Below are positions 10,969 to 22,611 of a stretch of 64,000 nucleotides of DNA, piece by piece. Below the pieces are notes generated by a model. It was not told where the DNA came from and did not search any database. It saw only the letters and a list, made by a program, of their open reading frames with translations. This stretch comes from Beverwykella pulmonaria (lineage: Eukaryota; Ascomycota; Dothideomycetes; Pleosporales; Melanommataceae), in contig BCHH01000004.1 in assembly GCA_001599595.1 (NCBI GenBank), positions 2,564,882-2,628,881 of the forward strand, in the 5' to 3' direction. The position numbers were made by a program, and so were the translations under genes. Position 1 is the stretch's first letter, and every line of letters begins with the position of its first letter.

Positions 10969-11478
10969 TCACATAAACCCCTGCGCCATCTTTGCCAAAC
11001 TCGCCAACCCCCCAATCCCACTAGCAATCCCCTGTACACCGCCCAGACTCCCCGCAATGCCCCCCAAACCCCCTCCACTACCACCACCACTCTGCCCCCC
11101 ATACCCTTCAGACCCATAATACCCTCCTTGGCCCCCTCCACCACCCGCTCTATGTCCATGGCCCCCGCCCATCTCTGGCAGATTCACTCCAAACTGCCTC
11201 GCAAGCTTATGCAGCAAGCCGCCGCTGATGAGTGGCATAATCACCATAAAAAACACCTTGTACGGATGTCTCTTCGCATATGCCATCAATTTGTGGAATA
11301 AATGGCGCACTTTATGGTACAAGTAGTTTATGTAGCCTTCGCGCGGCGAGCGGCCGTAGCGCGAGGTCGAGGAGTGGTGCCCGTGGCGCGAGGAGGAGGA
11401 GTAGGAGGAGCCGGCGCTCGAGCGAGCGTAGCCTGGGCGCGAAGAGGAATGGCGCGAAGAGGAGGAGAACCAGCCCAT
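10969..11478 (-). CDS. Small Ser/Gly-rich protein with one hydrophobic segment
   Basis: Single exon, 169 aa, family not recognised. Three parts are visible. Residues 1-48 are a Ser/Arg/Tyr low-complexity head. Residues about 49-95 are an ordered basic-hydrophobic core (INYLYHKVRHLFHKLMAYAK, then the membrane-like stretch VFFMVIMPLISGGLLHKLA). The tail is almost pure Gly/Ser (GGQSGGGSGGGLGGIAGSLG) ending LASLAKMAQGFM. One short transmembrane or amphipathic anchor is plausible. The ordered middle between two disordered ends suggests a real gene rather than a chance ORF. Confidence 0.65.
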   Translation of the reverse strand: MGWFSSSSRHSSSRPGYARSSAGSSYSSSSRHGHHSSTSRYGRSPREGYINYLYHKVRHLFHKLMAYAKRHPYKVFFMVIMPLISGGLLHKLARQFGVNLPEMGGGHGHRAGGGGGQGGYYGSEGYGGQSGGGSGGGLGGIAGSLGGVQGIASGIGGLASLAKMAQGFM

Positions 11479-12656
11479 TGTAGGTGGTGTGGTGTGAGAT
11501 GCGGTTGTGAAGTCTGAGGTGGAGATTTGAGGTCTAAGGTGAGGCGTGAGGTGAGGCGCGAAATCGATGAGGCCTGCGCGAGATTGTCCTGTGCTGCCAA
11601 GTACTAAAGGTTCGTTGTATCTCTCAGTATGAACGAGACCAGACGGTAAGTCACCGAACTGTTATCTTGTTGTCGCAAGACGGACAGCGCAGACGTCTGG
11701 TACGGACTAGACGTCGACCCAACTCCACTTTGACCGAGGCACACTCTTTTTGACTCGCAGTCCAATCCTGCCGCCCGACTCTTCTCCTTCGTTCTCAAGA
11801 TCCTGAGGCGCGGCGCAAGCTCTCGGGAACGCAATTGCGTAACAGGCAAGTACTATCCGAACAAGGCTTGGTTGTGGTGTAGAGATAAATGAGGTGGAAT
11901 CGATGGCAGGCAGATCGCAGCTTGTGGTCCTTCGTCGCTTGCGGCGGGCGATTCTCTCACAGACGAGCGTTGGTCTGCGAACTTGTGGAGTTCACGGGAA
12001 TGATCGCCGAGCAGAGCAGACCGCTCTTTTGCGTGGTTGGGTTGCCCTGCGGAACGACCAGCCACCTCGCCAAGCATGCACTATGTTTTGCGTGAACCCT
12101 ACGGAAGTGTGATGTGATTGGTTGGGGGCCAAACCATTGAGAGGGTGCACTAGGATGGATATATGTGAAAGTGGTTTGATGAGCAGTTATACAGCGTGAG
12201 ACGGTGGATTTAAGGTCCATTGATCGTGTGCTATAAGTCTAAGTACACTCAGGGAGAGTTGTGCGATGGGTAGTGAAGGAGGAGGATCGCTTAGACAGAT
12301 GCTAACCTCCTCGACACCACAAACTCACGCATGCAAAGACGGATCCCTAATAACCCACCCCAACATGAATATGTGCCTTCGAAAATTGAGAAAAGAATAG
12401 ATGCAATTACAATGCCATATCCAGGTCCAACCACAGTATCCAAGGCAGATGCCCTCAAATATATCTTACACTCACATATTTGAAATTAATCAATCCATTC
12501 CAATTACATTCCAATCCACATACGTACCAACCAGTTGCCTGTCCTATTAACATTCGATGCGCTCGTCCAATATTCTCCCATCAGCTATGCATATATCAAT
12601 GTTCATCCCAAAAGTGATATCAACGTCAGTTCCCAAAAATTTGACACAAGAATAAA
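11479..12656. other. Intergenic, no gene seen
   Basis: Promoter of the minus-strand Gly/Ser protein on the left; 3' region of the ArfGAP gene on the right (AT-rich, 12360-12650). ORFs up to about 90 codons overlap on both strands without recognisable content. The 13-mer cctcctcgacacc occurs here near 12306 and also near 9053; no function is claimed. Confidence 0.4.
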
Positions 12657-14941
12657 TCATCGCCGGAAGCTACTGCTCAGCCCAGAGAAAGCGTCAGGAG
12701 AGTGTCGTCCGCCCATCAAACCCGCAAAATCCACACTCTCGTTGCTAACATGTCGGACGCTAGGGGCATGTGCAACTAGCCCTCCATTCGGGCCATTTGC
12801 TTGTTGCTGGCTTTGCGGACTCTGGTTTTGACTCAATGCGAATGGATTCATATTTCCGGGCGCAGGAGCGGTAGGAGCAGATGCGGGGGCTGGTGCAGGT
12901 GGAGTTTGAACAGCTTCAGATCGTTGGGGCGCGAGCTGCGGGTGGTTGTATAACGCGAGAATCGAGTTCTTGTCGAAGCCTGATGTGGGTTGTTGGTAAC
13001 CTTGCTGCTGATTCTGCCAGGGGTTTGAGGCCTGAATAGAGTTTTGCTGTTGCATCATATACGGGTTGTTGGCTGGCTGCTGCTGCTGCTGCTGCTGATA
13101 TTGCGGTTGTTGCTGCTGCTGAACTTGTCCCTGCTGTTGTTGATACTGGGGCTGCTGCTGTTGGGGTTGAGTCTGTGTCTGTTGGAATTGAGGTTGTTGC
13201 TGCTGCTGAACTTGTCCCTGCTGTTGTTGATACTGGGGCTGCTGCTGCTGTTGAGGTTGAGTCTGTGTCTGTTGGAATTGGGGTTGTTGGTACTGTTGTT
13301 GTTGCTGCTGCTGCGGCTGCGCTTGAAACTGAGGCTGCTGTTGCTGCTGTTGCGGCTGGCCAAAGGGATTCGAGTTCATTGGGTTAGTGGAAGCGAACAT
13401 CTGACTCTTGGCTGATTTCAAGAATGGGTTACCGGGACTAGTGGGGGAAGATATAGCCTGGTACTGTGGTTGTTGCGACTGCTGCGGGAAGAAGGAGTTA
13501 TATTGTGGTGGCATTTGCGGCATGGGTGGCGGCGTAAAAGATTGAAGAAATGGATTCGTCTGTGGCACTTGAGGTTGGCCGTAGCCACCGGTCCGGTTGG
13601 GGAATAATTCTTGCTGCGGCTGTTGATTAGATAGCTGAAGACTTTGGAAGGATTGGTCGAGGGTTTGCTGTTGTTGGCCAAAGGGATTCTGTTGCTGGCC
13701 CGGGAATTGCTGTTGCTGCTGAAGGTAACCCTGCTGTTGGAAAGGCCCTTGTTGTGCCTGTGATAGAAATGGATTGTAGGGATTCGCCGGTGACGTTGGT
13801 TGCGTGAAAGAACCACCATACGGCAACTGCTGTGTTTGAATCGACGTGGCTTGAGTTTGTTGCTGCTGTGGTGGCTGCGCAACCATATCCAAGGCATCGA
13901 ATGGATTCATCGACTTGGCCACCGGCGCAGTACGTGCTGTGTCAAAGGATAGCCCGTTGAGGCCTGCAGGTGGTTTCGCAGGCGGAGTAGGTGTATTCCC
14001 TCTTGATTTGGCGGGATTCTGCTCTCCCAGCCGTATCAGTGCTTCCACAGCTTTGTCCAAATTTCCGTTCAGCCCCTTCAAGACTGTGCTATTTCGCTGC
14101 TCGTCCGCAAAGCCCATATCCTTTAGCGTGGTAAGTTTCGAGTCAAGCCCATCACCCGAGGTATTGACGTTAGATCCGAATACTCTCGATGGCTTGTTCA
14201 CCCTTGGGGGCGACGTATCTTGGCCAAATCCTCCTAGACCCGGAGAAACCGGGGGTGTGGCACCTCGAGGATATGTCGAGGACTTCTGCAGGCCAAATCC
14301 AAACCGCCTCGAGGGCTTCGGTGGCAGAGGCGGGGGTTTGTCTTCCACAGAGCTGGTACTACCCGTATTCTGTCGTGTCCCCGGTTGAGAATCTTGTACA
14401 AAGGCTCGCTGCTCGTACTTCTGCCGAATGAATCTCTCCATAGCACTGTCTACTTCGTCGATGTCTACTGGGATCTGGGCTCTTGTGTTTCGAGGGTTGT
14501 ATATCTTGTTCGATTCTGTATTGCCCATGCGCTTCATGTGCTGCGTCCGGTCAGTTCACTGCTCCCTCAACTACTGCCATATGTCCTTACGTCAACCTGC
14601 GCGTTGTCCCACTTGTCCATGCTCAGCGACTTGACTTTCGAGATGTGCGTTCCCAGCTTGCGGTGGATGGCGGCGCATCGCATGCATAGGAATATACCCA
14701 ACTAACACCATATTAGTATGCGCGTCGTGAAATATGCGCCAGATGCACTTACACTCCAACTAGCCCATCCTAAGACGAATAGTCAGTAAATTGTCAGCAA
14801 GGAGATGGCCCGCTAACGAGACTCACCTGGGTTTCGCGCGCTGCAGTCTGCACAGGTGCCATTGCCAGGAACAGTTTTGATGAGGTCTTGCAGCGTTCGC
14901 TCGTTGCGCGCTTGCTGGCGCTTGTTCAGCGCCGACGCCAT
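12657..14941 (-). CDS. ArfGAP with UBA domain and polyglutamine tail (Gts1/Ucp3-like)
   Basis: Four exons on the minus strand: 14941-14827, 14769-14753, 14701-14591, 14540-12657; 708 aa. The N-terminal ArfGAP zinc finger is complete (CADC, 16 residues, CMRC) and is followed by the catalytic-arginine motif AAIHRKLGTHISKVKSLSMD. Exon 2 is only 17 nt and encodes the centre of the zinc finger (WASWS). About residues 230-275 form a UBA domain (KLTTLKDMGFADEQRNSTVL and NLDKAVEALIRLGE). The rest is Gln/Pro/Asn-rich with NPF motifs (NPFDALD, NPYNPFL, NPFLQSF), typical of proteins that bind EH-domain endocytic adaptors. The arrangement matches yeast Gts1 and fission yeast Ucp3, which act on Arf GTPases in membrane traffic. 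Confidence 0.9.
13050..13370 (-). repeat. CAG/CAA polyglutamine tract with 29-residue tandem copies
   Basis: On the plus strand this is dense ctg/ttg, read on the minus strand as Gln codons inside the ArfGAP gene. Within it an 87-bp unit (13105-13191) is followed by a 90-bp near copy (13192-13281) that differs by one extra Gln codon and a few substitutions, then a partial third copy. The unit encodes a QGQVQQQQQPQ... module. Confidence 0.85.
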
Positions 14942-17900
14942 GTTGTCGCGGGAAAAGTGGTCGCAAGGAGGTGGAGATAGACCCTGGAGGAACGTGGACC
15001 GGCACAACCCGCGGGGAACTTGGGGGCTGGAGGTCGGCGGGAAGGCGCCTGTCACGGCACAATTTATCGAGCGTGGGTGACGTCCATAAGATCGGAAAAG
15101 TGAATAGTGGTGTTGGGGAAAGAAAGGGGAGCTCGAGAATCCTCCAACCGCAGCGATGGTTAGCGATCAGTGATGCACGCACGAGTCGCATGCCCAGACA
15201 TGACCCCAACGTGGAAAAGCCCGGGAACCAGTGTAACGGCAAAACGGGAAACACAGGCGACGAGGCATGTGGCATTTCCGGCTCATGGCTCCAACCCCTC
15301 CAAGTCGGACTGTGTCTGAGCCAGACGGATGCTAAGAACCACGGCGCTTGCTATCAATATCGGTACATTTGAATGATGGTAAACATTTACGGCATCGCAC
15401 ACAACGCCAACACTCGGGCTTAATCAGAATCGAGAAGATGACGACGCATTTCAATTTGACGAAGGTGACATCCCATATGACATCTCCCTAACGTTCTAGT
15501 CTTGTGGTGAGAACGATGATGATTCCACAAGCGCAGACCGAGACCGAGACAGTCTTGGTAATGTCCTTCCCATCTTTCATCGATGATGGCTGAGACGCGG
15601 GAAGAGATGTCTGGTTACGCAGGTAACTTTTGCTCCATGAAATTGGGACTGCAGAAGCCTAAAAGTGCCAGGTGTTTTACTCTAGTACGGCAATATGAAT
15701 GATCATTCCATTGTATGTAGCTCAAGAGCCAGAAACGTCACTTGATTATCCGTAACGATTGTTATGAATGTGTGTGGAGAAAAGAAATGAGGGGACAGCG
15801 CCCAGTGAGATTTTGTACAGCTCGGTCGGACCCCGGCATGCGCTTCTTAGCGCCGCTGACTAAGCAGTGGCCTTTTCCCACCTCGAATTTTTTCCTGGTC
15901 CTTCCTCCAACCACGAACTCCATCAGCTCTTTCAACCACGAACTGAATCTTGTAGAGCTTGATACCAAGGCACCTCGTAGCGCGCACGAGAATGATCAAT
16001 ATATCGTTGTTCTCGCATCGCGCTGCAGTTGTTCTCACCATTCCCCACGTTTGCCTGCTCCCTGGACCTTCAATGGCCTTGGAGCAACAATTTTTTATCA
16101 GTGGCAGATTGAAATAGGTTTTTAGCAGGACCGTGTCTTCTCCACCCTACTCACTGCCATAAATTCGGTGTTTAGGACTAATAAAGGACAAACATATCCC
16201 TACAGCTACGGCTCTTCGCGAGAAATCGCAATGCTGGCGAGAGTATGATTTAGGTGGAACTGCAATGCTTTATCTATCTAATAGTCAACCGGAACTAATA
16301 TATAATGTTTCTGACCTCGGTTTGGTCTGTCAACATGACATGGCTGCGGTCTTGTCAGCTTAATGGCTAAAGCTGTGCCCTACACAAAACGCTACCTCAC
16401 AAAGCAGGCTTGCCTCGGCCGTCGACATCATCCCACGCGACTTGGGCGACAAACTCTCCGGTATAAGGTGCTTACATTTGCTCTCAGCCGCACTTTATCT
16501 GATGGTGACATCAGATGCAGCTTCTGTGGCTGTGCGCTTCGAAAAGCCTTGAGCTGAGCCCTCTGACACCGAAACATAAGCTTTCTCTCCATGAAAAGAG
16601 CAAGAGGTTGGGGTCGGTCATTCCACCATGGGCACATGCGGCGTCGCCCCCAGTCCATGTCGTATTGGCCTTGCCGGGAACCAAAGTTCCGGTACCCTAC
16701 AAGGCTGTGGTCGTGTTCTTGTCCATGTCGAATAAAAATAAACTTAAATCGCCAATGGGATTTCAGGGCTGTAATTATGGGGAAAGCCACTGATGCAGCG
16801 AGGACATGGGCCGTAGTGTTGATATATGTCGCGAGCTCCTCCGGCTTGACTCTCAACCGAGCTTACTGAGAGCTCTCCCCTTGATTTTGTCGACGTCACA
16901 TTGCCAATCTGCAATGAGACTTCGGATATCAAATTCATAGACGATTGCTACCTTCTATCGAGATCGTTATCTCACAAAATCTTCAGCTCGTTTTCACTTT
17001 CCAAATGCAAGATTCGGTATTCCCGTGGTGTGGGGGCAGAATCCAGTCCGGGGCTTCTCGGAACATAAAAATTGCATAATGAAGCGAATAGGAAGGGCAG
17101 ATTATCCAAAATTTGACAATGGCAAGAGAAGGTGGCGTCGCAACCAATGGCTCCTCGATGGTCAACTGCTCATCCATGACCTTCGCACAGATTTCACTGG
17201 CCAACAGGACAAAACACAACCTTGTTATCATCAACAACAATAGCACGCTATATCTCAACTCGTACATATGGTATAATTAGAAGCATGAATGGCCGGAAAA
17301 GAGCAAATCGAGCCCTCTTGCTTAATGTCGTCACACTGACTTCTGGATACGAGATACCAACAAAAGCTCCTTTCGTTGTTCCCCTCTAATTGATTCCCTG
17401 TATGTATCACCATAGGGGGTATAATACGTAGGCGCAGTGGTTTAAGGAGACATTGAGCGTTATGCCTTTGTTCGAGCATGCAAAAATGATGCTGATATGC
17501 GTTAGTTGCATACGCGAGCTCTTCAGGAATTTGTCACCAACAGGAATTGATTCCTCTAACCAGAACGTACCCGCTCTAGTTTGTTCGGCAGGCTTCCGAG
17601 AGGGAGTCTTACGAGAAATACGTGGAGCATGTGCCCTCGACAGGCCCGTTCGCAATCGTGTTCACTTCACATCGTGGTGACGCACCTGCATATGTAGGTG
17701 CAGGATGAAGGGATCTCTCCTCATTGACCGGTCAACAGACCGGACGATGTGAGGAGAAGCGAGATCTTTGTTCCAGCTATTGCCCGTCAAATTGCCGAGA
17801 GGGGCCACGTCGCGGTACCGTCCCATCGACTAACCCAGAATTGAATGAATTCAAGACTAAAGAGAAGGGTGAATAGGGCTTATATCCACCTATAGCAGGC

Positions 17901-19990
17901 CTTTTGAAGATGAGAAGTGAACAAAAGCGGTATAGAAACTTGGTGTCACTGTTTTCTGCGCTCTTGAATGTCTGCTTCAATTAAGATACCGTTCCTCCAA
18001 GAAAGATAGGCACAAGGCGGTTGCGGCATTTTCAAGCAAGGCGTACTTGTTGGCATGCTTCGAGACGGTGTATTTCGCTTCATTTCATGGTTTCCGCATG
18101 AGCCGTGTGTGGTGATGTTGTACTATCGTGAGATGGATGAAGACATGAGGTTGAGCGGTCAAAAAAAGCCCGAATGCAGCTTAGCCTGGGCTATGCAAAG
18201 ATGCGAGGCGTGGCGCAGGCGTAGCTCACCAATCAGATATCATCTACCAGAATTAGCTGTCGCCTACCCACCAGTCACAGCCCTGACAGCAGCCTCACAG
18301 GTCCGACGTGCATGAACAACTTCAACTTCGACCGCCATTTCCCACTATCACTCTTCCTTCTGTACCCAACCAACGCAAGTTTACCCAGGATTCACTCACC
18401 GATTGAAACTGCCTCGTGCGCCTTCGGAGGCCCCCGCTCACAACCTACAATCCTCGGATTAGTTCGGTGAACATTCAAGATGTGTGGATACTTCTCTAGC
18501 TTCACGTCATATCGCGTGCAAAGCGTCAGAAGCCGGCACACCACCTTCCCCTGCGGACAGCTGATACCCCTGTATTAGCGACATGCGTTCTTCTTCTGCG
18601 CCCTTTTCTCACCTTTACCTAGGCAGGCCGATGCCAAGCGGGCTAGAATTTGGGCAGTTTCCAGCAAAGGCCAGCCCCGAGGTGTGAAATGGGATAAACA
18701 ACCGGAGGCTGAGCACTGCCACGTCTTGATTTAGGTCTCCAGGAAGATGGCTTTCTTTGTGTCTTGCTCTGACGAGTGAGTTGTTCGCTAATGCCGTTGC
18801 TGCCTTACCACTTTAGGTCGCATACCTGGAGCTGAACCCGTGAACTCTCTGACAGGGTCATAATACTGCGGCCCTCCCGAGAAATCTTGCCAGCTGGACG
18901 GTAACGAGCCATGCAGGTACTTCGGCGGATCCAAAATCATCGAATGGTTGGGGTGGGATGGCTTCTTCCTACCTGATGGCAACCAATCGCTTTCCTCCTC
19001 TGAGTGGTGTCACCCGCGTCAAGGTATCGTAAAGGGCTACCCGTGGAACTACAGTGTTTTTACAACCAGTGTAAAATCCCTGTCCGGTGAACGTACTAAT
19101 TGAGCAAGACGTCATAGCACTTGGGTCACGGATGGGCTTTACGGGACTGCCGAGCTGCAAGTTAGCACGTTCGACAGCACAAACCGGGCGTGCTCCTACC
19201 CGCCTCTCGTCTAGGCACTAGCTTTTGGTAATTGGGGAAGAAGTCATTTCACCCTTGGTATGCGCCAGAAGCACTTCCGCAGGGCGTCACTCGTCCAAAC
19301 CTTCCCGTCTCGTCTCAGCTTTCTGCGGCAACTATAGGAGTCTTCGTCGATGCCTAAAATCTTTCACCCGTTGTCCTTTCGCGTTCTAGTCGACTCATAT
19401 GTGTGGTGAGGTGATCACCAATCAAGGATCTTGCAACGTTGAAGCCTCACGTCCCCACTGGTTTGACTCAAGGGTAACGGCTCCTTCGTCGGGATTGACG
19501 ATTGCTGGGTCCTTTCGTCATCTTCATTTAGGTCAGTCGACTGCCCTAATTTCCATCACACGATAGTTTGAATACCTTTATGTACACTTTGACATAGGTT
19601 CATCTTGACACGTTACGTTCATTCGTTCTTTCTGTTTCCTTCATTGTTTCTGAGTCTTCTTCGATTCTTTTCCCAGTCACCCAGCAGGCACCAAGTTCTG
19701 ACCAGCTGACCGTAGACGAACCACTTGGACATAATTCTGCAGCCTCTTGTCGTACTCGGGTGTCTCAATTCTAAACTTGGCCAGGTGCCGAGTCTGTTAC
19801 CTCGACATGAGGCAGTCGTGAAGCCCTGCAACATTTCCCAGACATACGAGTTAACTCTCCGGACTCCGATGATAACCTCTTATATACAACGAACCATACT
19901 CACCTTCTTGTTGGCCGTCGTTAATCCTCCATATATCCTGTCATCAACATCAACACAGGCCCTTCACCAAACACTCATCGACAACTGATC
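14942..19990. other. Five-kilobase gene-poor region
   Basis: No ORF here carries a recognisable domain and I could not assemble a spliced gene. The longest frames (about 142 codons on the minus strand at 16428-16856; 127 codons at 15742-16125) overlap ORFs on the opposite strand and look like chance. The left edge is the ArfGAP promoter. The right edge (about 19300-19990) should be the bZIP promoter, ending in a TATA-like cctcttatatacaacg near 19876-19891. The clearest structured element is the hairpin at 17712-17766. Confidence 0.55.
17683..17766. other. Inverted-repeat hairpin element
   Basis: Two adjacent inverted repeats. The first is cacct (17683-17687) against aggtg (17696-17700). The second is nested and long: gatctc (17712-17717), tcctca (17718-17723) and ccggtc (17728-17733) pair in order with gaccgg (17738-17743), tgagga (17750-17755) and gagatc (17761-17766), around a four-base aaca loop with two internal bulges. 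It could be a structured RNA, a small inverted-repeat transposable remnant, or a binding site. Confidence 0.5.
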
Positions 19991-20860
19991 ATGCCTCCAA
20001 ATCCGCAATCCAGTGGACAACAAGCAAGGTCGTCGAGGGGAGAATCGTCTGGATTAGGTCGAGACTCATCCAAGTCAAAGTCAGACGAATGGTCGGAGAT
20101 ACAGGACCCTAGTGAGCGAAGGAAGATCCAAAACAAGCTCGCTCAGAGACGCTTTCGTAAGTACCCACTACCTGTTCCCACATCTTGGGAGAATAAGAGG
20201 CATAGCAAACAGATCCAGGTAAAGGTCAAGGAGATTAACCATCCTTAACTAAGCCCTGCTGTATCTGCAAGCAGGTCTTTTACGGCCTCCTCAGCACCTT
20301 ATCTACTACCCCTATTGCCCTCCTCAAACGTGGAAACTTGCATTACTAGTTGCCGAAAACTTAACGAATGACAACTAATATTTGCGTAGGAGATAAAGTC
20401 AAAGAACAAAAAGAAGAGACCGAGCGAGAGGTAGAAAACCAACGGCGAGCAGGGAGCTCTTACACCTCACCGGAGCCTAGAGATATCGATCAAGGCCAAG
20501 AGCTGTCTGGTCTCCCTTGGGGAGGGCTCTCAATGCGACACGTTGTAGAAGCAGGGAAGAGCAAAGAACAGAAGTCCCAACGAAGCAGTCGCGAAAACTC
20601 GGTTTACGCCGCATCAAGAACTGGAGGAAGCAGTAGGTGAGTAGGTGAGGTGTCCCCAGAGCGTGAGTCAGACCTCCGTTTGAGATGAATGATGCGACTA
20701 ACGACATTACAGGTTGGGTTTACGCCTCACTGATCAATTTGCACGACCCTCCCCTGCATGGAGGTATGTTGGCATGCCACACGATAATCCAACCAGACCT
20801 TACTTTCCTTATGGTCCATATCGTCATCCGGGGTGGGGTCGAAATGATCCAGCACAATGA
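19991..20860 (+). CDS. Short bZIP-like protein (fungal, Yap-type basic region)
   Basis: Three exons: 19991-20156, 20390-20636, 20713-20860; 186 aa. A Ser-rich head leads into the basic region WSEIQDPSERRKIQNKLAQR then RFRDKVKEQKEE, with the NxxAQxxFR signature of fungal Yap-type bZIP proteins at about residues 48-56; the first intron splits the Arg codon of RFR. No regular leucine zipper follows; the sequence becomes REVENQRRAGSSYTSPEP. A second conserved-looking block is LSGLPWGGLSMRHVVEAGKSKEQ. The C-terminus is Pro/Tyr-rich (RPYFPYGPYRHPGWGRN). Without a long zipper it may dimerise weakly, pair with another bZIP, or have lost DNA binding. The second intron removes a stop codon at 20638. 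Exon borders are inferred from frame and consensus. Confidence 0.75.
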
Positions 20861-22611
20861 CAGCAAGTTATAGTCTCATTCTTTAGCAAGACATTTGCCT
20901 TTCGGCTCAGGCAGCCGTTGTTTTTTCTTACTTTGGGGGTATTTTCAGGGAGGGGGGTTATTTATGACGGATATGAGATTTACGCCGTAACGACTACGGC
21001 GGTCCCCTTTGGGGAGTCGAGCTTGCTAGCAACTCGAATTTCGTTCGCTATCCAGCGTCACTTATATGTCATCAGCCACTTATTCTCACATTCTTTTGGC
21101 GGTTACCAGGCTTGTCTTAATCTTCAATTATCAATCCATATCATAAGGTGCACGATTCTGCCCCGTCGCACAAAGATCCTCTTCGATCGAGGCACGTGCC
21201 CAAACGTTGAATGGTCAACGCCGAAAGAGCCTCAGCGGCGTGCAATTCTGCCGTGTCCCACATGTTCCAACTTCCGAAACATAAGGCCTTACCCTGTATT
21301 TATATCTGCAAATGGTGTATACTGCGGAACTGACTAGGGTGCCATCTCCATCTTAACACTGGAGCAGGAAGTTCAGAGGGTCCATCTATCATAACCCTCA
21401 AAGCCTGTTTGGCATTTACATCCTTTGCATTTTCTTTCTGAAAATTTGCTTTGAACCCACGGCTCTTGAATTAATGAGACTCTACACTTGTTAATTACAT
21501 TAATCATTTGTAAGCAGCTTCCTCCTCCTCCATCGACCAGCGGCGTGCACATGGCGCAGTGTGGAAGGAACAAGAAAGAAAATGTTCCTAACGTTGGATT
21601 ATGCCCACAAAAGCTTGTCCGAAAGTTCACAGCTCCCACCGTAAAATTCCGCCTCGTCAATGTTTTAAGAATATGAGATCTGATGCAGAACGACTGGAGG
21701 TTGCTGGGTTCTCACGTTTGTCGCTAAGCACAGTGCAGGGCGAGGCTAAGCCACTCAGCCTGTGGGTCGCGCCACTCGCTAGTCCGGTGCATCCGTCTAC
21801 AACCTCACCCAGTTCACAACTCGTCTCCTCTGCATCGTCCAATGCAACGCGCCGTCGGACGCCCTCGGCCCCCCAGCTCCGGATCTGTGGCGTTTGTTTG
21901 AATATTTCGGCGTTCAAGAGCGCGGATGAAGATGTGATGGGTGTGCTTCGCCGCGGCGCTGGCGGTGACACATGGTCGTGGATGCCTGCATGCTGTGCTT
22001 TACACCGAACAACCCACCAGGTCACCCCGCGATTCTGGCGACTCAGAGCGTCCTGGAATCCTGCTAACTGTAGAGATGCGGCAAAGTAGAGTAAATTGTA
22101 CGGAAATGGAAAACGGAGTGACGTCGAACGGCCTTCGCCGACTCACCTCACAGGAGTTCTCTCTCGCCGTACCGCAGTTGCTAGGCATTAGGCCCCTCAT
22201 GACTTCTCATTGATGCACAAGAGAAATCGATGCAAGGGTGTATCGAAATCTCCTCACCCTATCTTAGAACTACGGAGCCGGACTAAGTTGACAAACCTAT
22301 GGCGATGGGTAATGGCAGCTACTATTCCACGTTATCACCACTCGGCTAAGGCGTCTTTCCACAACACCATGCTGACGCAGATACTTGGCACAGGTCCACG
22401 CCTTCTTACACCATTCCAGCTCAACAGCCACACTCCATCCACTTTTGTCAATCTTGCGGCGTCAAGGTCAATTTTCTTAAGCGCCGTCGTGAGGCTGGAG
22501 ACTTGCGGACTTCATCAATGGATCCTCTAGCTTGCGGCGTAGAGTTTGGTTGATATATATTCCGCGACTGGACAATGGCTTCAACACACACATACCAGCC
22601 ACACGATCTCC
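20861..22611. other. Intergenic, no gene supported
   Basis: Several short ORFs, including overlapping frames of 122-162 codons around 21601-22089 on both strands, none with recognisable content. A TA-rich tgatatatat at 22551-22560, about 50-60 bp before the next start codon, could be that gene's core promoter. Confidence 0.4.

Noticed and set aside
9041..12312. Shared 13-mer cctcctcgacacc near 9053 and 12306
   Set aside because: Only two copies without extended similarity or conserved position; compatible with chance.
12657..13415. Plus-strand Leu-rich frames opposite the ArfGAP tail (for example 13044-13415)
   Set aside because: They are the antisense of CAG/CAA polyglutamine codons, read as Leu/Val/Ala runs, and lie within a well supported gene on the other strand.
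16428..16856. 142-codon minus-strand ORF in the gene-poor region
   Set aside because: No recognisable domain; two plus-strand ORFs of about 92 codons overlap it; no splice-supported extension. Treated as chance.
21601..22089. Overlapping 162-codon (+) and 122-codon (-) ORFs
   Set aside because: Mutually exclusive frames of similar length without family resemblance or plausible gene structure.
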